Origin: Euryarchaeota archaeon UBA182
GTDB lineage: Archaea > Thermoplasmatota > Poseidoniia > Poseidoniales > Thalassarchaeaceae
Assembly: GCA_002495675.1 (NCBI GenBank)
Contig: DAGH01000011.1
Coordinates: 49,908 to 91,061, forward strand
DNA length: 41,154 bases
Direction: 5' to 3'
Shown: positions 9,201-16,600 of the stretch, one piece after another
How positions within the stretch are numbered: the stretch's first letter is position 1
Layout of the letters: each line of letters opens with the position of its first letter
The notes under the pieces: generated by a model
What the model was told of the DNA's origin: nothing
What the model saw: only the letters and a program-made list of their open reading frames with translations
Database searches by the model: none
Made by a program: the position numbers and the translations under genes

Positions 9201-12127
9201 TCGGACTGAACTTCAACTTAGATGGCTCTGATGATGGATTCACCCTCAACTCATTCTCAATCTCTCCAAATGGCACATGGTCTGTGAAGATGGTTCTGGA
9301 TGCCGACACCCCGCGGGGCAATCATCTCGTTGAGGCGACATATCTCCCTGCAGTACCATACTTCCAACAGAGTGAGGCATCAGCAACGTTTGATAGTCGA
9401 GGATTCACTCTAACTAGGATCCTTTCCCCACTTGATTTGGATCCTGATGGCAGGACCGTGAGGGGGGACGATCTCACCGTAAACGTCTCACTTGTCGACA
9501 ACACCGGCTCCCCTGTGCCAGCCTCGACAATTTCATTTTCCATAAACGGTCAACTTAACGGCACAGCTACAACTGACGAAGAAGGCATCGCAAGCTACAC
9601 ATTTACGGTTGATGACAGGGAGAAAATCGGTTTCATGGATCTCTCCGCAACGTTCTCTGGCCTCGCTGGTACAACCGGCCTATCTAGCAGCACAGACTCA
9701 GTACGTGTGGTGATATTGGCCCCAACCGTGATTGAAATAAGCGCAGTCACTGGAACCGGAATAGCCGGCGAATCAATTACAATTGCTGGGACCTTGTTGG
9801 ACGAACACGGCCAATTGCTGGTGGAGTCAGACGCACCAACCCCGGGGGTGGTCAGACTCTCCATTGACGGCGTTTCAATGGGCCCCGAGTACACTGTCCT
9901 CACGAATCAAACTAGCGGGGAGTGGAGGATAACAATACCAATCCCGATTGACGTCGAGTTTGGCTCCCACAATGCCACAGTGGACTTCCTAGGGGGATTC
10001 ACATGGGTCGACCCGATGGGCCAGGGGGACTCACTCAACCCAGAGTTCTATCTCCCTTCGACGTCAACCGTCGAATACAACGCAACACAGACCTCACAGG
10101 TGATCATCGTCACACCCCCGACCACGGTGGACAGGAACGACCTACTCCTCATCGAGGGAAGGGTGACTGATGGCATCGGACGAGTCCTACCCGGCAGGAC
10201 TGTCTCCATCTCGATAGAGGGAACATTCGTGACTGACTCCGTTGCTGACTCAGAAGGAAATTTCTCGGTTTATCTCCCAATCCCGGCTGACATGGAGCTG
10301 GGGCCGAGAGTTGTACGTGCTGCATTCCTAGGCGAGGTCTTCGTGCTACCATCGAACGGAAGCACTGTGTTCACGGTCTACGCGCCTACGACGATCACAT
10401 TGAATGACCTCGCTCCTGCTGCTGTCGGCGACCTTATCACAATCACAGGCAAGGTGACTGACAACCTACCCGGCGGGGATCTCCAAAACCACACTGTCGA
10501 GGTGACGGTCGATGGGGCATTCATTGGTGCGACATTGACCGACCAAAATGGAACCTGGTCTCTAATCTGGACCATTCCTGATACCCTCTCGGTCGGGAAC
10601 CATTCGGTCGAGGCTATCGCTCCGCAACAAGGTTTCTACCGGCAAAGCTCGGTAGTGGGCACGCTCGCCATAGCATACCACACTGAGATTTCCCTTGAGA
10701 TTTCCCAACCCTCCGTCACTCGTGGAGAGGCCTGGTCAATAACTGGGAGGCTGTACGACGCTGACACGGCTGGCTCACCCGGGCTCGTAGGCAGGAGCAT
10801 CAACGTTGAGCTAGACGGAGTTGTCGCCACGACTGTGATCACTGGGACTAGCGGGTTATTCTCATTTGAGCTACCAGCCGACTCTTCCATCACAAGAGGC
10901 GAGCACCAGATTGCGGTAAAATTCCAAGGTGAGGAGCTCTATCTACCGGCGATTGCAAACTCCTCAGTTCTAGTGAGGGCAAATATCGACGTACAAGTGA
11001 TTTGGTCAGACGCTAGTGTGATCAGAAGCGATCAGAACAACCCGATAAGGATCGAGGGCAGGGTCGTGGAGGTTGGTGGGGATTCCGAGATAGTGTCCGA
11101 GATCGAGGTCACGCTGAGTTGGAACGGCCAATCAAGGCCTGCGTCTGTGACTTGGGACGAGGTCACTGGCCACTTCGAAATCGAGGCACCGTCACTAGAG
11201 TTCTACCCTCCAGGCGATCTGGTCACAACCATCACTGCAACTCCATCGGCTTCTTCTTATCTCAACGAGGGGAGCGTAAATCATACCATCTTGATGAAGG
11301 TGCCCGTGTTTTTCTCATTCGATCCACCTTCTTTCCTCATATACGATGGCGATCGGACCATACAGGGCTGGACCACTGTCATCGCCCAAGACACGAACGC
11401 ACCGGTGGAGGGGGTCTCCATCACCGCGATGCTGGTCAACGAGACAGGGATGATATTCACGATGACGAAGACAACTGATGGAGATGGTGTGGCAGACTAC
11501 ATTTTCCAAACGGAATCTCCAGTTCCAGCATTCTCCGATAGCAAGCACTGGGGAGACTTGACGATCGAGTTTAGCACCGACTCGGAGATCATAGATCCTC
11601 AGGACAGAATATGGCTTACAGTTGCTCACGGTGGTCTGAATGTGACCTACTTCGTGGAAGAGGACCCAATCTTGACCCAGCAAACCATCGCGATTTCCGG
11701 GCTTGTTGTGATCATTGCGATTGCCGCAACCGTCCTTCTCAGGCGTAGGAGGTCGAAGAGGCTCCGGGAGTTCTCCAATATATTCGGATATGCCGCCGAA
11801 CTACTTGCAGCAGGCGACGAGATAAGGCAGGCTATTTTCACATGCTATGAGGGGTTGGTGACGGTCCTCCAGAAGAGGGGCTTCTTGCGAAGGGACTTTG
11901 AGACTGTTAGGGAGTTCGAGGTCGCTATTAGACAGGCACTCCCCATCAGGGAGGAAGCTCTGGTATCGTTGGACAGAGTCTTCGAGGAGGCAAGATACTC
12001 TTCTCATGAGCTCGGGGAGTCGGAAAGAGAGCGTGCCAAGGCCGCGCTTGCGGATGTGTTGAGAGCGATCGATGAATTGAGAGAGATCCCGGATAGGATC
12101 ATCGATGCACAAGTGGATGAGGACTAG
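3212..12127 (+). CDS. Giant surface protein: TSP3-like repeats, transglutaminase-like domain, Ig-like repeats, TM helix, DUF4129-like tail
   Basis: 2971 residues. An N-terminal signal segment (SAVILVCLMLFSTISVL) is followed by acidic calcium-binding TSP3-like repeats over about residues 38-715, with many copies of the type DTDGDGLxD. A transglutaminase-like domain follows (about 880-1025), with C952 in GSCDEYSS and WVEAH at 998-1002. Residues about 1060-2820 are tandem Ig-like sandwich domains sharing the pattern G(R/K)VTD...V...DGNG.W....P. One membrane helix lies near 2829-2850, followed by RRRRSKR. A helical cytoplasmic domain (about 2870-2960: YEGLV, LQKRGFLRR, T.REFE) resembles DUF4129. 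TG, TM and DUF4129 in this order are known from the TgpA family; the long repeat insertions are unusual. The histidine and aspartate expected in the transglutaminase triad are not where they should be, so activity is doubtful. Envelope cross-linking or matrix function is inference. Confidence 0.9.
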   Translation: MHQAHGLQQRRSAVILVCLMLFSTISVLHIGSMRAAASLDADGDGLAYGLEFYINTQPQDWDSDDDGLPDGWEWKYGLDPLSPNDLNGSTGDPDGDLLTNLNEYLWGIPSGWDDVSTPTVLDNGVWWNGTVPVSNWDEESAMQIIQGNGSDGADEDPVGNICTNGFDDDFDGLVDSADSDFDGDADCASNDDDGDGLIDEDVDGWDTDGDGMDDGWEIAFGLDPTDGTGDDGAYGDPDDDGLLNLWEYINPAWSTRDGSTFPPTQYFQPGPENGTQTETPCNPVLSLGPGGCAFLTAEVDGITFTDPFLNDTDGDGLNDSREALILLTDPTAVDTDNDGITDGIEVNGSYGSPPLASDPRNNNTDGDPFDDGVEDSNFNGNVDPGETDPTRIEDDGDADEDGIPNYMENITCTKWDVPDTDFGGVNDGTEADAHGSEPCVSTSIANLTVQDWDPIAQQVTLNSTEGVPPGPNWRTPDMMLGMYVSQDGSRTPFTWARIDGNLTLDLVQPVPPNNTVWINILNGSWCWNNTVGAVNDPWCDDDYADTDGDGLADWEESLSEYGYFSNPNLADTDSDGVDDWTEVWLDGTDPGEPCSNRLDTDSDGLNDYFENSTGCDLTFGSASLTNGSFDGWVTLWNVSDSDLGGVGDLQEYLDGTNPQNNPSDDQNPLDTDGDGVPDLNEEQDGTDPENPDTDGDGIPDGEELNLGLDPLNSSSAFGPNDLIVVGFNEADSANASITPFYRWYTFDQYLNGSWGLNQSAYGLTLLPFSQEIQGGIADQSVWGGSSHVWDVSYVYPGLGQPGSQAILPYNILSITSTVEPDVTLNVTNSTRDLIIDNSFLDSLKVNAPDYNLSTIQKQESIAYAGSSYGLDIPINQDTNRTMAITNQVVSSSGAFSAWDKIEAVSDFLTNGNSTVQFRWSSTGSGFSQASQATDGPKDISRWLLEDARIGSCDEYSSTFALMLRTLGIPARKVTGFSGGIQDPDSTTHTFYGRHLTSWVEAHLQTNENLGGVDLGWQPFQACPPPPPISVQDVSRSTGAHDRSGSEVLLFQGRLVFTENGTPIENTEVRGHIIPETVALEPPFFNSLSAFGSSTTNETGWFTMTSNSSSMAYPRPGLAAFVVEVMGSASAPYSVMTSETGLAQSQNEIWGLNLTDDPSISILGPQPASLPPVGAGVTTDLEGRFMWENLDLSDPSDLDDEISGSSAFTLSLEYTTVNLGTVNISTNVTDLGFFQFPIAIDENEPLGSIDARIWFSGWREDGLQPSTAPPHVRPNGLDFQMNVTLAPELVLSLEGGYENSSLLGINEDVSINGSAMSRGDSPEPMNGTLFLDIRSAGSTGDFTPITSWYLNDSSWSGQPGEFRITWNFSENDVPIPSGLIDVRFRYQADGLTASDFELLEDTFGILGYLKLDYSLAPSLRANEALVEVSITDHTDTPLQIYPGIFTLDYNGTNVWTQNTSSSTLEVVWTPGDEGIVPAGDYPWVFNYTGSQYIKPLTNADTHRLQAEAQVTWSLDRDWFHRNTTGFANGTLVDAGLATPIIGNNTTIVIDISVPDAEDQGTTQIPIGEGAINTSTGAFSVQFTAPGDLGSSVYEMQISFEFYRGSDEVGPYYVIPFSGDLFRQMGLESEFTITPSPQQVEVVAGTDFQVSGIVTDVADSSPLDGIEVTLWLDLGGLNETLLVSNITDPSGNATLDATMPPNIAPGTVNLTLIVADDLVDAIQLEGATRRTGNQSNLQAVVIVPSGVTIDSAPTSVIAGQSFSISGRVLDGVDSNRSVTGPMALQVRFLNDDSETLVQSVLTSVNGSFSLLVPTDPQSDGVTSGNKTLIVSIINGSSPFYLTSSGISDILVIGVTELIQLRPNTPTVVDRGETVEFSAILVESSDNDLPIGGVPAAARLHHTWVTPQVTLSNGSAVFQFQIPPEHPLGIVQIQFFFNGSSSLLPTNSSVFKLTVRSDTQLLIDPISGNPVAGGSVDITGTLLSDNGSALVNRVGTPLSIGLNFNLDGSDDGFTLNSFSISPNGTWSVKMVLDADTPRGNHLVEATYLPAVPYFQQSEASATFDSRGFTLTRILSPLDLDPDGRTVRGDDLTVNVSLVDNTGSPVPASTISFSINGQLNGTATTDEEGIASYTFTVDDREKIGFMDLSATFSGLAGTTGLSSSTDSVRVVILAPTVIEISAVTGTGIAGESITIAGTLLDEHGQLLVESDAPTPGVVRLSIDGVSMGPEYTVLTNQTSGEWRITIPIPIDVEFGSHNATVDFLGGFTWVDPMGQGDSLNPEFYLPSTSTVEYNATQTSQVIIVTPPTTVDRNDLLLIEGRVTDGIGRVLPGRTVSISIEGTFVTDSVADSEGNFSVYLPIPADMELGPRVVRAAFLGEVFVLPSNGSTVFTVYAPTTITLNDLAPAAVGDLITITGKVTDNLPGGDLQNHTVEVTVDGAFIGATLTDQNGTWSLIWTIPDTLSVGNHSVEAIAPQQGFYRQSSVVGTLAIAYHTEISLEISQPSVTRGEAWSITGRLYDADTAGSPGLVGRSINVELDGVVATTVITGTSGLFSFELPADSSITRGEHQIAVKFQGEELYLPAIANSSVLVRANIDVQVIWSDASVIRSDQNNPIRIEGRVVEVGGDSEIVSEIEVTLSWNGQSRPASVTWDEVTGHFEIEAPSLEFYPPGDLVTTITATPSASSYLNEGSVNHTILMKVPVFFSFDPPSFLIYDGDRTIQGWTTVIAQDTNAPVEGVSITAMLVNETGMIFTMTKTTDGDGVADYIFQTESPVPAFSDSKHWGDLTIEFSTDSEIIDPQDRIWLTVAHGGLNVTYFVEEDPILTQQTIAISGLVVIIAIAATVLLRRRRSKRLREFSNIFGYAAELLAAGDEIRQAIFTCYEGLVTVLQKRGFLRRDFETVREFEVAIRQALPIREEALVSLDRVFEEARYSSHELGESERERAKAALADVLRAIDELREIPDRIIDAQVDED

Positions 12128-12129
12128 GC

Positions 12130-12537
12130 TCACTCGAAATGTAGACTAACAAACCCGTCTGATATGATTGCTTCCAGGAGGCTGGAGGTCTCTGGGTGAT
12201 TGAATAGCTCCATCTCGTCACCTGCCTCACTCCGAACCAGAACATCTATTCCAGTGTCCACCTCTCTTTCAAAGACACTTATTTCGCCCTTCAAACTAGT
12301 CTCAAAGCGGACCATCTTGCCCCTTAGTTGTTTAATTTTAGCTTGGGGCGCTTCGTGTTCGAGGGTCTTGGGAATTGGGACCGACTTGTCATGGTACCAT
12401 TGTGCCTCTCGGAGCTCTGGGATCTTCAGGAACTCGATATGGTTTTTTTCGGCGTCGGAGTCAAGCCCCAGGGAGCTAAGTGGCCGGCCGAGATCCTCCG
12501 TCGGCATGTATCGAACCTCGACGGGCCTCCAACGCAT
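12130..12537 (-). CDS. Small conserved-looking unknown protein (135 aa)
   Basis: 135 residues from ATG 12537. It is charged, has no signal peptide or membrane helix, and is probably cytosolic. The central part (KQLRGKMVRFETSLKGEI) and the C-terminus (LLEAIISDGFVSLHFE) look like a compact alpha/beta fold, but I do not recognise the family. It lies 35 bases downstream of the helicase gene in the same direction, so the two are probably one operon. Its stop codon is separated by only two bases from the stop of the convergent giant gene. Confidence 0.65.
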   Translation of the reverse strand: MRWRPVEVRYMPTEDLGRPLSSLGLDSDAEKNHIEFLKIPELREAQWYHDKSVPIPKTLEHEAPQAKIKQLRGKMVRFETSLKGEISVFEREVDTGIDVLVRSEAGDEMELFNHPETSSLLEAIISDGFVSLHFE

Positions 12538-12572
12538 GACAATGACCGGGAGGGGGCTGACATTAACCTATG

Positions 12573-14621
12573 TCAGGGATATCTGGCAAAGAACCTTCGT
12601 GTCAAGCGTCCAGTCATGTCAGAATCCGCTGATGGTATGGTCGTTAATCCGTCGGGCAACAGCCTGGAGTACGACCTGTTGAAAAACCGATTTTCCAGAA
12701 CCACAAGAATAGCCCTATCCTCTTTCTTTCTGATTGGCCTACCAATTGCCTGGAGTACACTATTAACTGCAGGCTGAGCAGAAGAGTAACGCCACCCCTT
12801 CTCCCTCCCGAATCGTTTTGAGAAGTACTCGACTGTCGCAGTATGCCTTGAAGATGGAGGTGCCAGAGGCAATCCGACTGTGATTGCCGAGGATAGCACC
12901 CCTCCTGAGTAGTCTACTCCCTCGGAAAATCTTCCGCCCATCACAGCCACCAACACGGTATTGATTTGCTCGTCATTGAGGTCCCTCAATATGCCTGAAA
13001 CATCCTGCTTGTTCATTTCATTTGTCTCCACTTTAATCCGGAAGGAGGCGGGCACCCAGGTAACTTGGTCTACGAGCTCATTCAACATGTTGTAGCTTGG
13101 CAAGAAAATCGCGACGTTCCCAGGGGATTCATCCAGAACTCTTGCTATGTGACCCCTGATTCGGTTGAGATTACCCTCACTTCTCGATGTGAATTTTGTC
13201 GTCACATCGGAGGATATCAAGATAGGCCTCTGATCTGCAGGAAAAGGAGATGTGTAACTCCTTTCGATACTTGAATCGGAGAACACACCAAACAGGTCAG
13301 CATACATGGATGTGGGATGAAGTGTTCCTGACATGAAAATAGAACCAATTGAGTTTGATATTATCCCAGACGATACCACCGATGGGTCCAACAAGCAACT
13401 CGTCACCCTGCCTTCTTCTCCGAGAATGTCGAACACTATAGCCATGGCTTCGGATTTTTCAAAACGAACCAGTGTATCCATGAAAGATAGGAACCGGGAA
13501 CAGAACGTTTCGCCCCCCTCTTCCTCATCTTCGCCCTCGACCTTTACTTGCTCCAGTGTCCTCCTCATCATTGTGTAGCCCGCATTCCATTTGGCCTTTG
13601 ACAAGGAGGACTCCCAAGCTGTTTTGAACACGTTCAGGAGTTCTCCAGCCTCGACTAATGCATCACTGTCGTCGCCTCCCTCCAGACCTTTCCTCTTCTT
13701 GCCCATCCAATCGATGATCCCGTTTTCCACCCTCCTCATCCATCCCAAAACGCTGGATGTCTCTTCCAATACCTCCGGAGAGGCTCCGTCGCGGGCCAAG
13801 GTTTCCTGATGTTCTTCGAGCTCAAATCTCGCGGCCTTGACAGTTTTCGATGTGAGCCTCATTTCTAGCCCCATCTTTATCCTATCAGGTAAGTTGTGTG
13901 CCTCATCCACTATTACAATACTGGACCCTACGTCAATGGACATGGACGGAAGTGACGAATCGCTCACAGATTCTACGAAAACATGATTGTAATCCATCAC
14001 TATGATTTCGGCCTCTCTTGCCGCCTCTATGCAGCACATGTATGGGCATGTACCCTCTATTCTGCCATTTTTCACCGTCTCCTCTACATGGCGAGGCCAT
14101 TCCAGGATCCACCGTTTCAGTTGGGACCTCCTTCCTCCCCTCGCCTTTTCAGAAACACCTTCCTCGCAGAAACACTGCCTATCAATTGTTAGTTTTCCAC
14201 ACATGGATTCTCTGCCGATTAAGTCAACAATCGCCACATTTGGATGGTCTTTTCGATTGTCATTCAACTTCCGTACAGTATCGATGACAATCTTGTGTTG
14301 ACTCTGCCTTCCTGTCAGGAATAGAATTTTTTTTACATTCTCTGATTGTTTCATCGCGGCCAAGGCGGAGGCCAGTGATGCTGCAGTCTTGCCAAGCCCA
14401 GTCGGGGCCTCTGCAATTATCGTACGGCCTTTGATGAGGGATAGGTAAGCATCTGCCATGAATTGGCCTTGTTGATCACGAGCCTCCTTGTGTGCAAAGT
14501 ACTCCATCCAAGGACCAGAGGTATCCTCCATCAAAGTGGTCACCACATTCGGCCGACCAATAATATTGGGATCGTGCAAACCTAAGCTCAACAGTGCTTT
14601 GACATGTCCACCTGTCGCCAT
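12573..14621 (-). CDS. XPD/Rad3-family (DinG-like) superfamily 2 helicase with FeS-cluster cysteines
   Basis: 682 residues. A Q-like motif (RDQQGQFM) precedes Walker A APTGLGKT (72-79). Clustered cysteines C141, C150, C152, C192 and C196/C197 occupy the position of the XPD 4Fe-4S domain. The DEAH box is at 239-242 (VDEAHNLPDRI). C-terminal motifs include MSGTLHP, GGRFSEGVDY and QAIGRPIR. The family unwinds DNA 5' to 3' in repair or related processes, driven by ATP, with the cluster needed for activity. Length is normal for archaeal XPD-like proteins (550-720). ATG 14621 adds a short non-conserved leader; the ATG of residue 31 is an alternative. It lies 144 bases downstream of the RHH regulator gene. 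Whether it is the orthologue of eukaryotic XPD or a paralogue cannot be decided here. Confidence 0.92.
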   Translation of the reverse strand: MATGGHVKALLSLGLHDPNIIGRPNVVTTLMEDTSGPWMEYFAHKEARDQQGQFMADAYLSLIKGRTIIAEAPTGLGKTAASLASALAAMKQSENVKKILFLTGRQSQHKIVIDTVRKLNDNRKDHPNVAIVDLIGRESMCGKLTIDRQCFCEEGVSEKARGGRRSQLKRWILEWPRHVEETVKNGRIEGTCPYMCCIEAAREAEIIVMDYNHVFVESVSDSSLPSMSIDVGSSIVIVDEAHNLPDRIKMGLEMRLTSKTVKAARFELEEHQETLARDGASPEVLEETSSVLGWMRRVENGIIDWMGKKRKGLEGGDDSDALVEAGELLNVFKTAWESSLSKAKWNAGYTMMRRTLEQVKVEGEDEEEGGETFCSRFLSFMDTLVRFEKSEAMAIVFDILGEEGRVTSCLLDPSVVSSGIISNSIGSIFMSGTLHPTSMYADLFGVFSDSSIERSYTSPFPADQRPILISSDVTTKFTSRSEGNLNRIRGHIARVLDESPGNVAIFLPSYNMLNELVDQVTWVPASFRIKVETNEMNKQDVSGILRDLNDEQINTVLVAVMGGRFSEGVDYSGGVLSSAITVGLPLAPPSSRHTATVEYFSKRFGREKGWRYSSAQPAVNSVLQAIGRPIRKKEDRAILVVLENRFFNRSYSRLLPDGLTTIPSADSDMTGRLTRRFFARYP

Positions 14622-14696
14622 GGGTCACAATTTGATCTAGGTTCTGCCGTGGTTCCCGTTGATCTCGCTAAAATCCCCCTCAAAGTTGTAGAGGGT

Positions 14697-14725
14697 GTGG
14701 AGGGGCGACGATTCCGCCCCTCCAC
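14697..14725. repeat. Perfect 11-bp inverted repeat (hairpin) between the RHH and helicase genes
   Basis: GTGGAGGGGCG (14697-14707) is the exact reverse complement of CGCCCCTCCAC (14715-14725), with a 7-base loop. The GC-rich stem lies 40 bases past the stop of the RHH gene and about 75 bases before the helicase start. It could form in the transcript between the two cistrons and act as a terminator, a processing site or an mRNA-stability element; as DNA it could be a protein-binding site. No T-run follows it on the minus strand, so a simple intrinsic terminator is not supported. Confidence 0.6.
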
Positions 14726-14765
14726 GACATCCGAGTGCATCCCATCCCCACTCATTGTCTCTACC

Positions 14766-15128
14766 TCATGGTCTTAGTGAATCATCATCATTGTCGGAGA
14801 GGTTCCTTATTCTGTCCCCTATGATCCGATCAAGGTTATTTGCAATCTCCATTTCTCTTTGCATGTATAGTCGTGCCCCGGCTTGGAACACGGCTCCAGC
14901 GTCTTCGCCCCTCAGCGCGCAGAACCGTTCCAGTGTCTTAGATAGGTCAAGGCCTACTTGAATCTCCATGCTCGTCGAGGAATAATCGACCTCCGAGAGA
15001 AATCTCCTAACCGACTCTCTTACGACGTCAGAACGATTTCTAAATCCATCCGTGCCTACTCTTTGATCCAATCCCAATATCTGCTCCTCTGTGAGGCGAA
15101 GTGAGATCAGAGCAGTTGGGGATGACAT
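14766..15128 (-). CDS. Ribbon-helix-helix (CopG/NikR-type) transcription regulator
   Basis: 120 residues. The N-terminal part (about 6-46) has the RHH pattern: a beta strand ALISLRL, a first helix TEEQILGLDQRV, the turn GFRNRSD and the second helix VVRESVRRFL. The rest (about 55-110) is predicted helical and may be the effector or oligomerisation part; it lacks NikR metal ligands that I can recognise. The gene is divergent from the HD-phosphohydrolase gene, and the 107-base spacer carries three tandem 11-bp repeats next to this gene's TATA-like element. Autoregulation and control of the neighbour are therefore likely, by inference. Confidence 0.85.
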   Translation of the reverse strand: MSSPTALISLRLTEEQILGLDQRVGTDGFRNRSDVVRESVRRFLSEVDYSSTSMEIQVGLDLSKTLERFCALRGEDAGAVFQAGARLYMQREMEIANNLDRIIGDRIRNLSDNDDDSLRP

Positions 15129-15157
15129 CGTATCGTACCCGTTGAGTTATGAGGGAG

Positions 15158-15165
15158 GTATATCA
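15158..15165 (-). promoter_or_regulatory. TATA-like box of the RHH gene
   Basis: On the minus strand the sequence reads TGATATAC, about 33 bases before ATG 15128, giving a predicted leader of under 10 bases. It directly abuts the tandem 11-bp repeat block, so a protein bound there would compete with TBP/TFB binding. Confidence 0.45.
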
Positions 15166-15166
15166 A

Positions 15167-15199
15167 TGTATCACAATTGTATGACATTTGTAATACAAA
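15167..15199. promoter_or_regulatory. Three tandem 11-bp repeats, candidate RHH operator
   Basis: Three consecutive units read TGTATCACAAT (15167-15177), TGTATGACATT (15178-15188) and TGTAATACAAA (15189-15199). Every unit begins TGTA. The 11-base period places equivalent edges on the same face of the helix. An overlapping inverted pair, TTGTAT (15177-15182) and ATACAA (15193-15198), is also present. The block sits between the TATA-like elements of the divergent RHH and HD genes. Tandem short direct or inverted repeats are a common binding pattern for RHH dimers; the match to this regulator is inference from adjacency. Confidence 0.55.
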
Positions 15200-15235
15200 T
15201 ATGAGGGTTAGAAAGCCCCATAGAAATGTGTTGCA

Positions 15236-16582
15236 TTGAAGTGTGGATCAGCACCCGGTCAACATGTGAAGGTAATCAACGATGCAATACATGGAGACTT
15301 CTCGATAGATGGCGTGAGAGAGGAGTTACTCGCGACCCCTGAGATGAATAAGCTAAGCCACATCAAGCAACTTGGCCTAGCGCACCTCGTCTTTCCCGGG
15401 GCCCATCACACCAGATTTGAACACTCTCTCGGAGTTTCCCACGTAGGCGGTTTAATGTCCGAATCAATGGGATTGAGCGACACGGACAAAGAGATCGTCC
15501 AAGTAGCTGGAATGCTGCACGATGTCGGACATGGCCCCTATTCTCACACGCTAGAGCACATACTGCACAGCCGAGGTGGCAAAGACCACATGACAATAAC
15601 AGAGGGCATAATTACAGGCTCCTATGATGTGGTGGATGAGTCCGAATCCTCTTCACTCAACGACCGTCAAACGATACCCGAGACATTGGAGAAGTACGGC
15701 ATCGACCCGAAAGAGATATCGAAATTAATCAGGGGGCCAGATGCATCTGGTAGCGAGAGGAGCTTGTTTGATTGGAAGGATGGCTCTGAACACTTTCAGG
15801 CAGAGGATGTGACTTTGGCCAACATGGTACATGGCCCAGTAGACTGTGATCAGATTGATTACTTGTTGAGAGATGCTCACTTTACAGGGGTCAGACACGG
15901 GGCAATAGACCACATGCGACTCATAAGGTCACTAAGGCGGCGAGGAGGTAATATCGCGGTTGACGAAGGAGGGCTTGCGGCATTAGAGGGCATGCTGATG
16001 GCCCGTGGCCTGATGTACAGTGCAGTGTATTTTCACAGGGTGACTAGGGTCACAGAGGTGATGTTGTCGAGAGCGGTCGAGAGGAGCGAAGATAAGCTAC
16101 CTGAGGCTGAACTGATGCAAAGGAAGGTCGATTCCGAGATCTGGTCGGATCTCAACTCTGCAGGAGATTACGCCAAGGACATTTTAACTCGGCTAAAATA
16201 CAGGAGGCTATTCAAAGTAGCAAAGACCTTCAGAAAGGGCGAACTCTCCACAGACCAAGTGGCGAGTCTCGTGAAGATTGCCACAAATCCCGACCACAGG
16301 AGGTCTGTGGAGGACGACATCGCATTCAGAGCCGGGCTGGAACCTGGGTATGTCGCCATAGACGTCCCAAGTGTCAAACTCCTTCTATCTGAACCTAGGA
16401 TGAGCCAAGTTGATATCAGGATACTTGGAGACGATGGAAAGACTAGGTGGCTGAAGGATCACACTCCTATCGCTGACGCCCTCAAGCGGAGACAGGTCAG
16501 TCAGGCAGTGGCATATGTGATGACCATTCCGGGAAGTCAGGACAGGGTCTCAGATCTAATTGATACTCATCTAATGCAGTGA
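15236..16582 (+). CDS. HD-domain phosphohydrolase, SAMHD1/dNTPase-like
   Basis: 448 residues from a TTG at 15236. A GTG at 15266 would give an N-terminus starting KVINDAIHGDFSI, which aligns better with the family start (K-I-x-D-P-x-H-G), so the true start is uncertain. HD metal ligands are visible: H63 (RFEHSLG), H95-D96 (MLHDVGHGP) and the aspartates in VDCDQIDYLLRD (D203/D205 region). Family members hydrolyse dNTPs to nucleosides and triphosphate, or act on other nucleotides, with divalent metal in the cytoplasm. The pattern is that of the archaeal/bacterial SAMHD1-like group (length 400-450). The gene is divergent from the RHH regulator and shares a spacer with tandem repeats, so its expression is probably controlled by that protein. 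The exact substrate cannot be inferred. Confidence 0.9.
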   Translation: MKCGSAPGQHVKVINDAIHGDFSIDGVREELLATPEMNKLSHIKQLGLAHLVFPGAHHTRFEHSLGVSHVGGLMSESMGLSDTDKEIVQVAGMLHDVGHGPYSHTLEHILHSRGGKDHMTITEGIITGSYDVVDESESSSLNDRQTIPETLEKYGIDPKEISKLIRGPDASGSERSLFDWKDGSEHFQAEDVTLANMVHGPVDCDQIDYLLRDAHFTGVRHGAIDHMRLIRSLRRRGGNIAVDEGGLAALEGMLMARGLMYSAVYFHRVTRVTEVMLSRAVERSEDKLPEAELMQRKVDSEIWSDLNSAGDYAKDILTRLKYRRLFKVAKTFRKGELSTDQVASLVKIATNPDHRRSVEDDIAFRAGLEPGYVAIDVPSVKLLLSEPRMSQVDIRILGDDGKTRWLKDHTPIADALKRRQVSQAVAYVMTIPGSQDRVSDLIDTHLMQ

Positions 16583-16600
16583 TTTGTGTCCATCACAATG

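Noticed and set aside
12443..12449. Run of seven T on the plus strand as a terminator of the 2971-residue gene
   Set aside because: It is over 300 bases past the stop, inside the opposite gene, and has no supporting structure.
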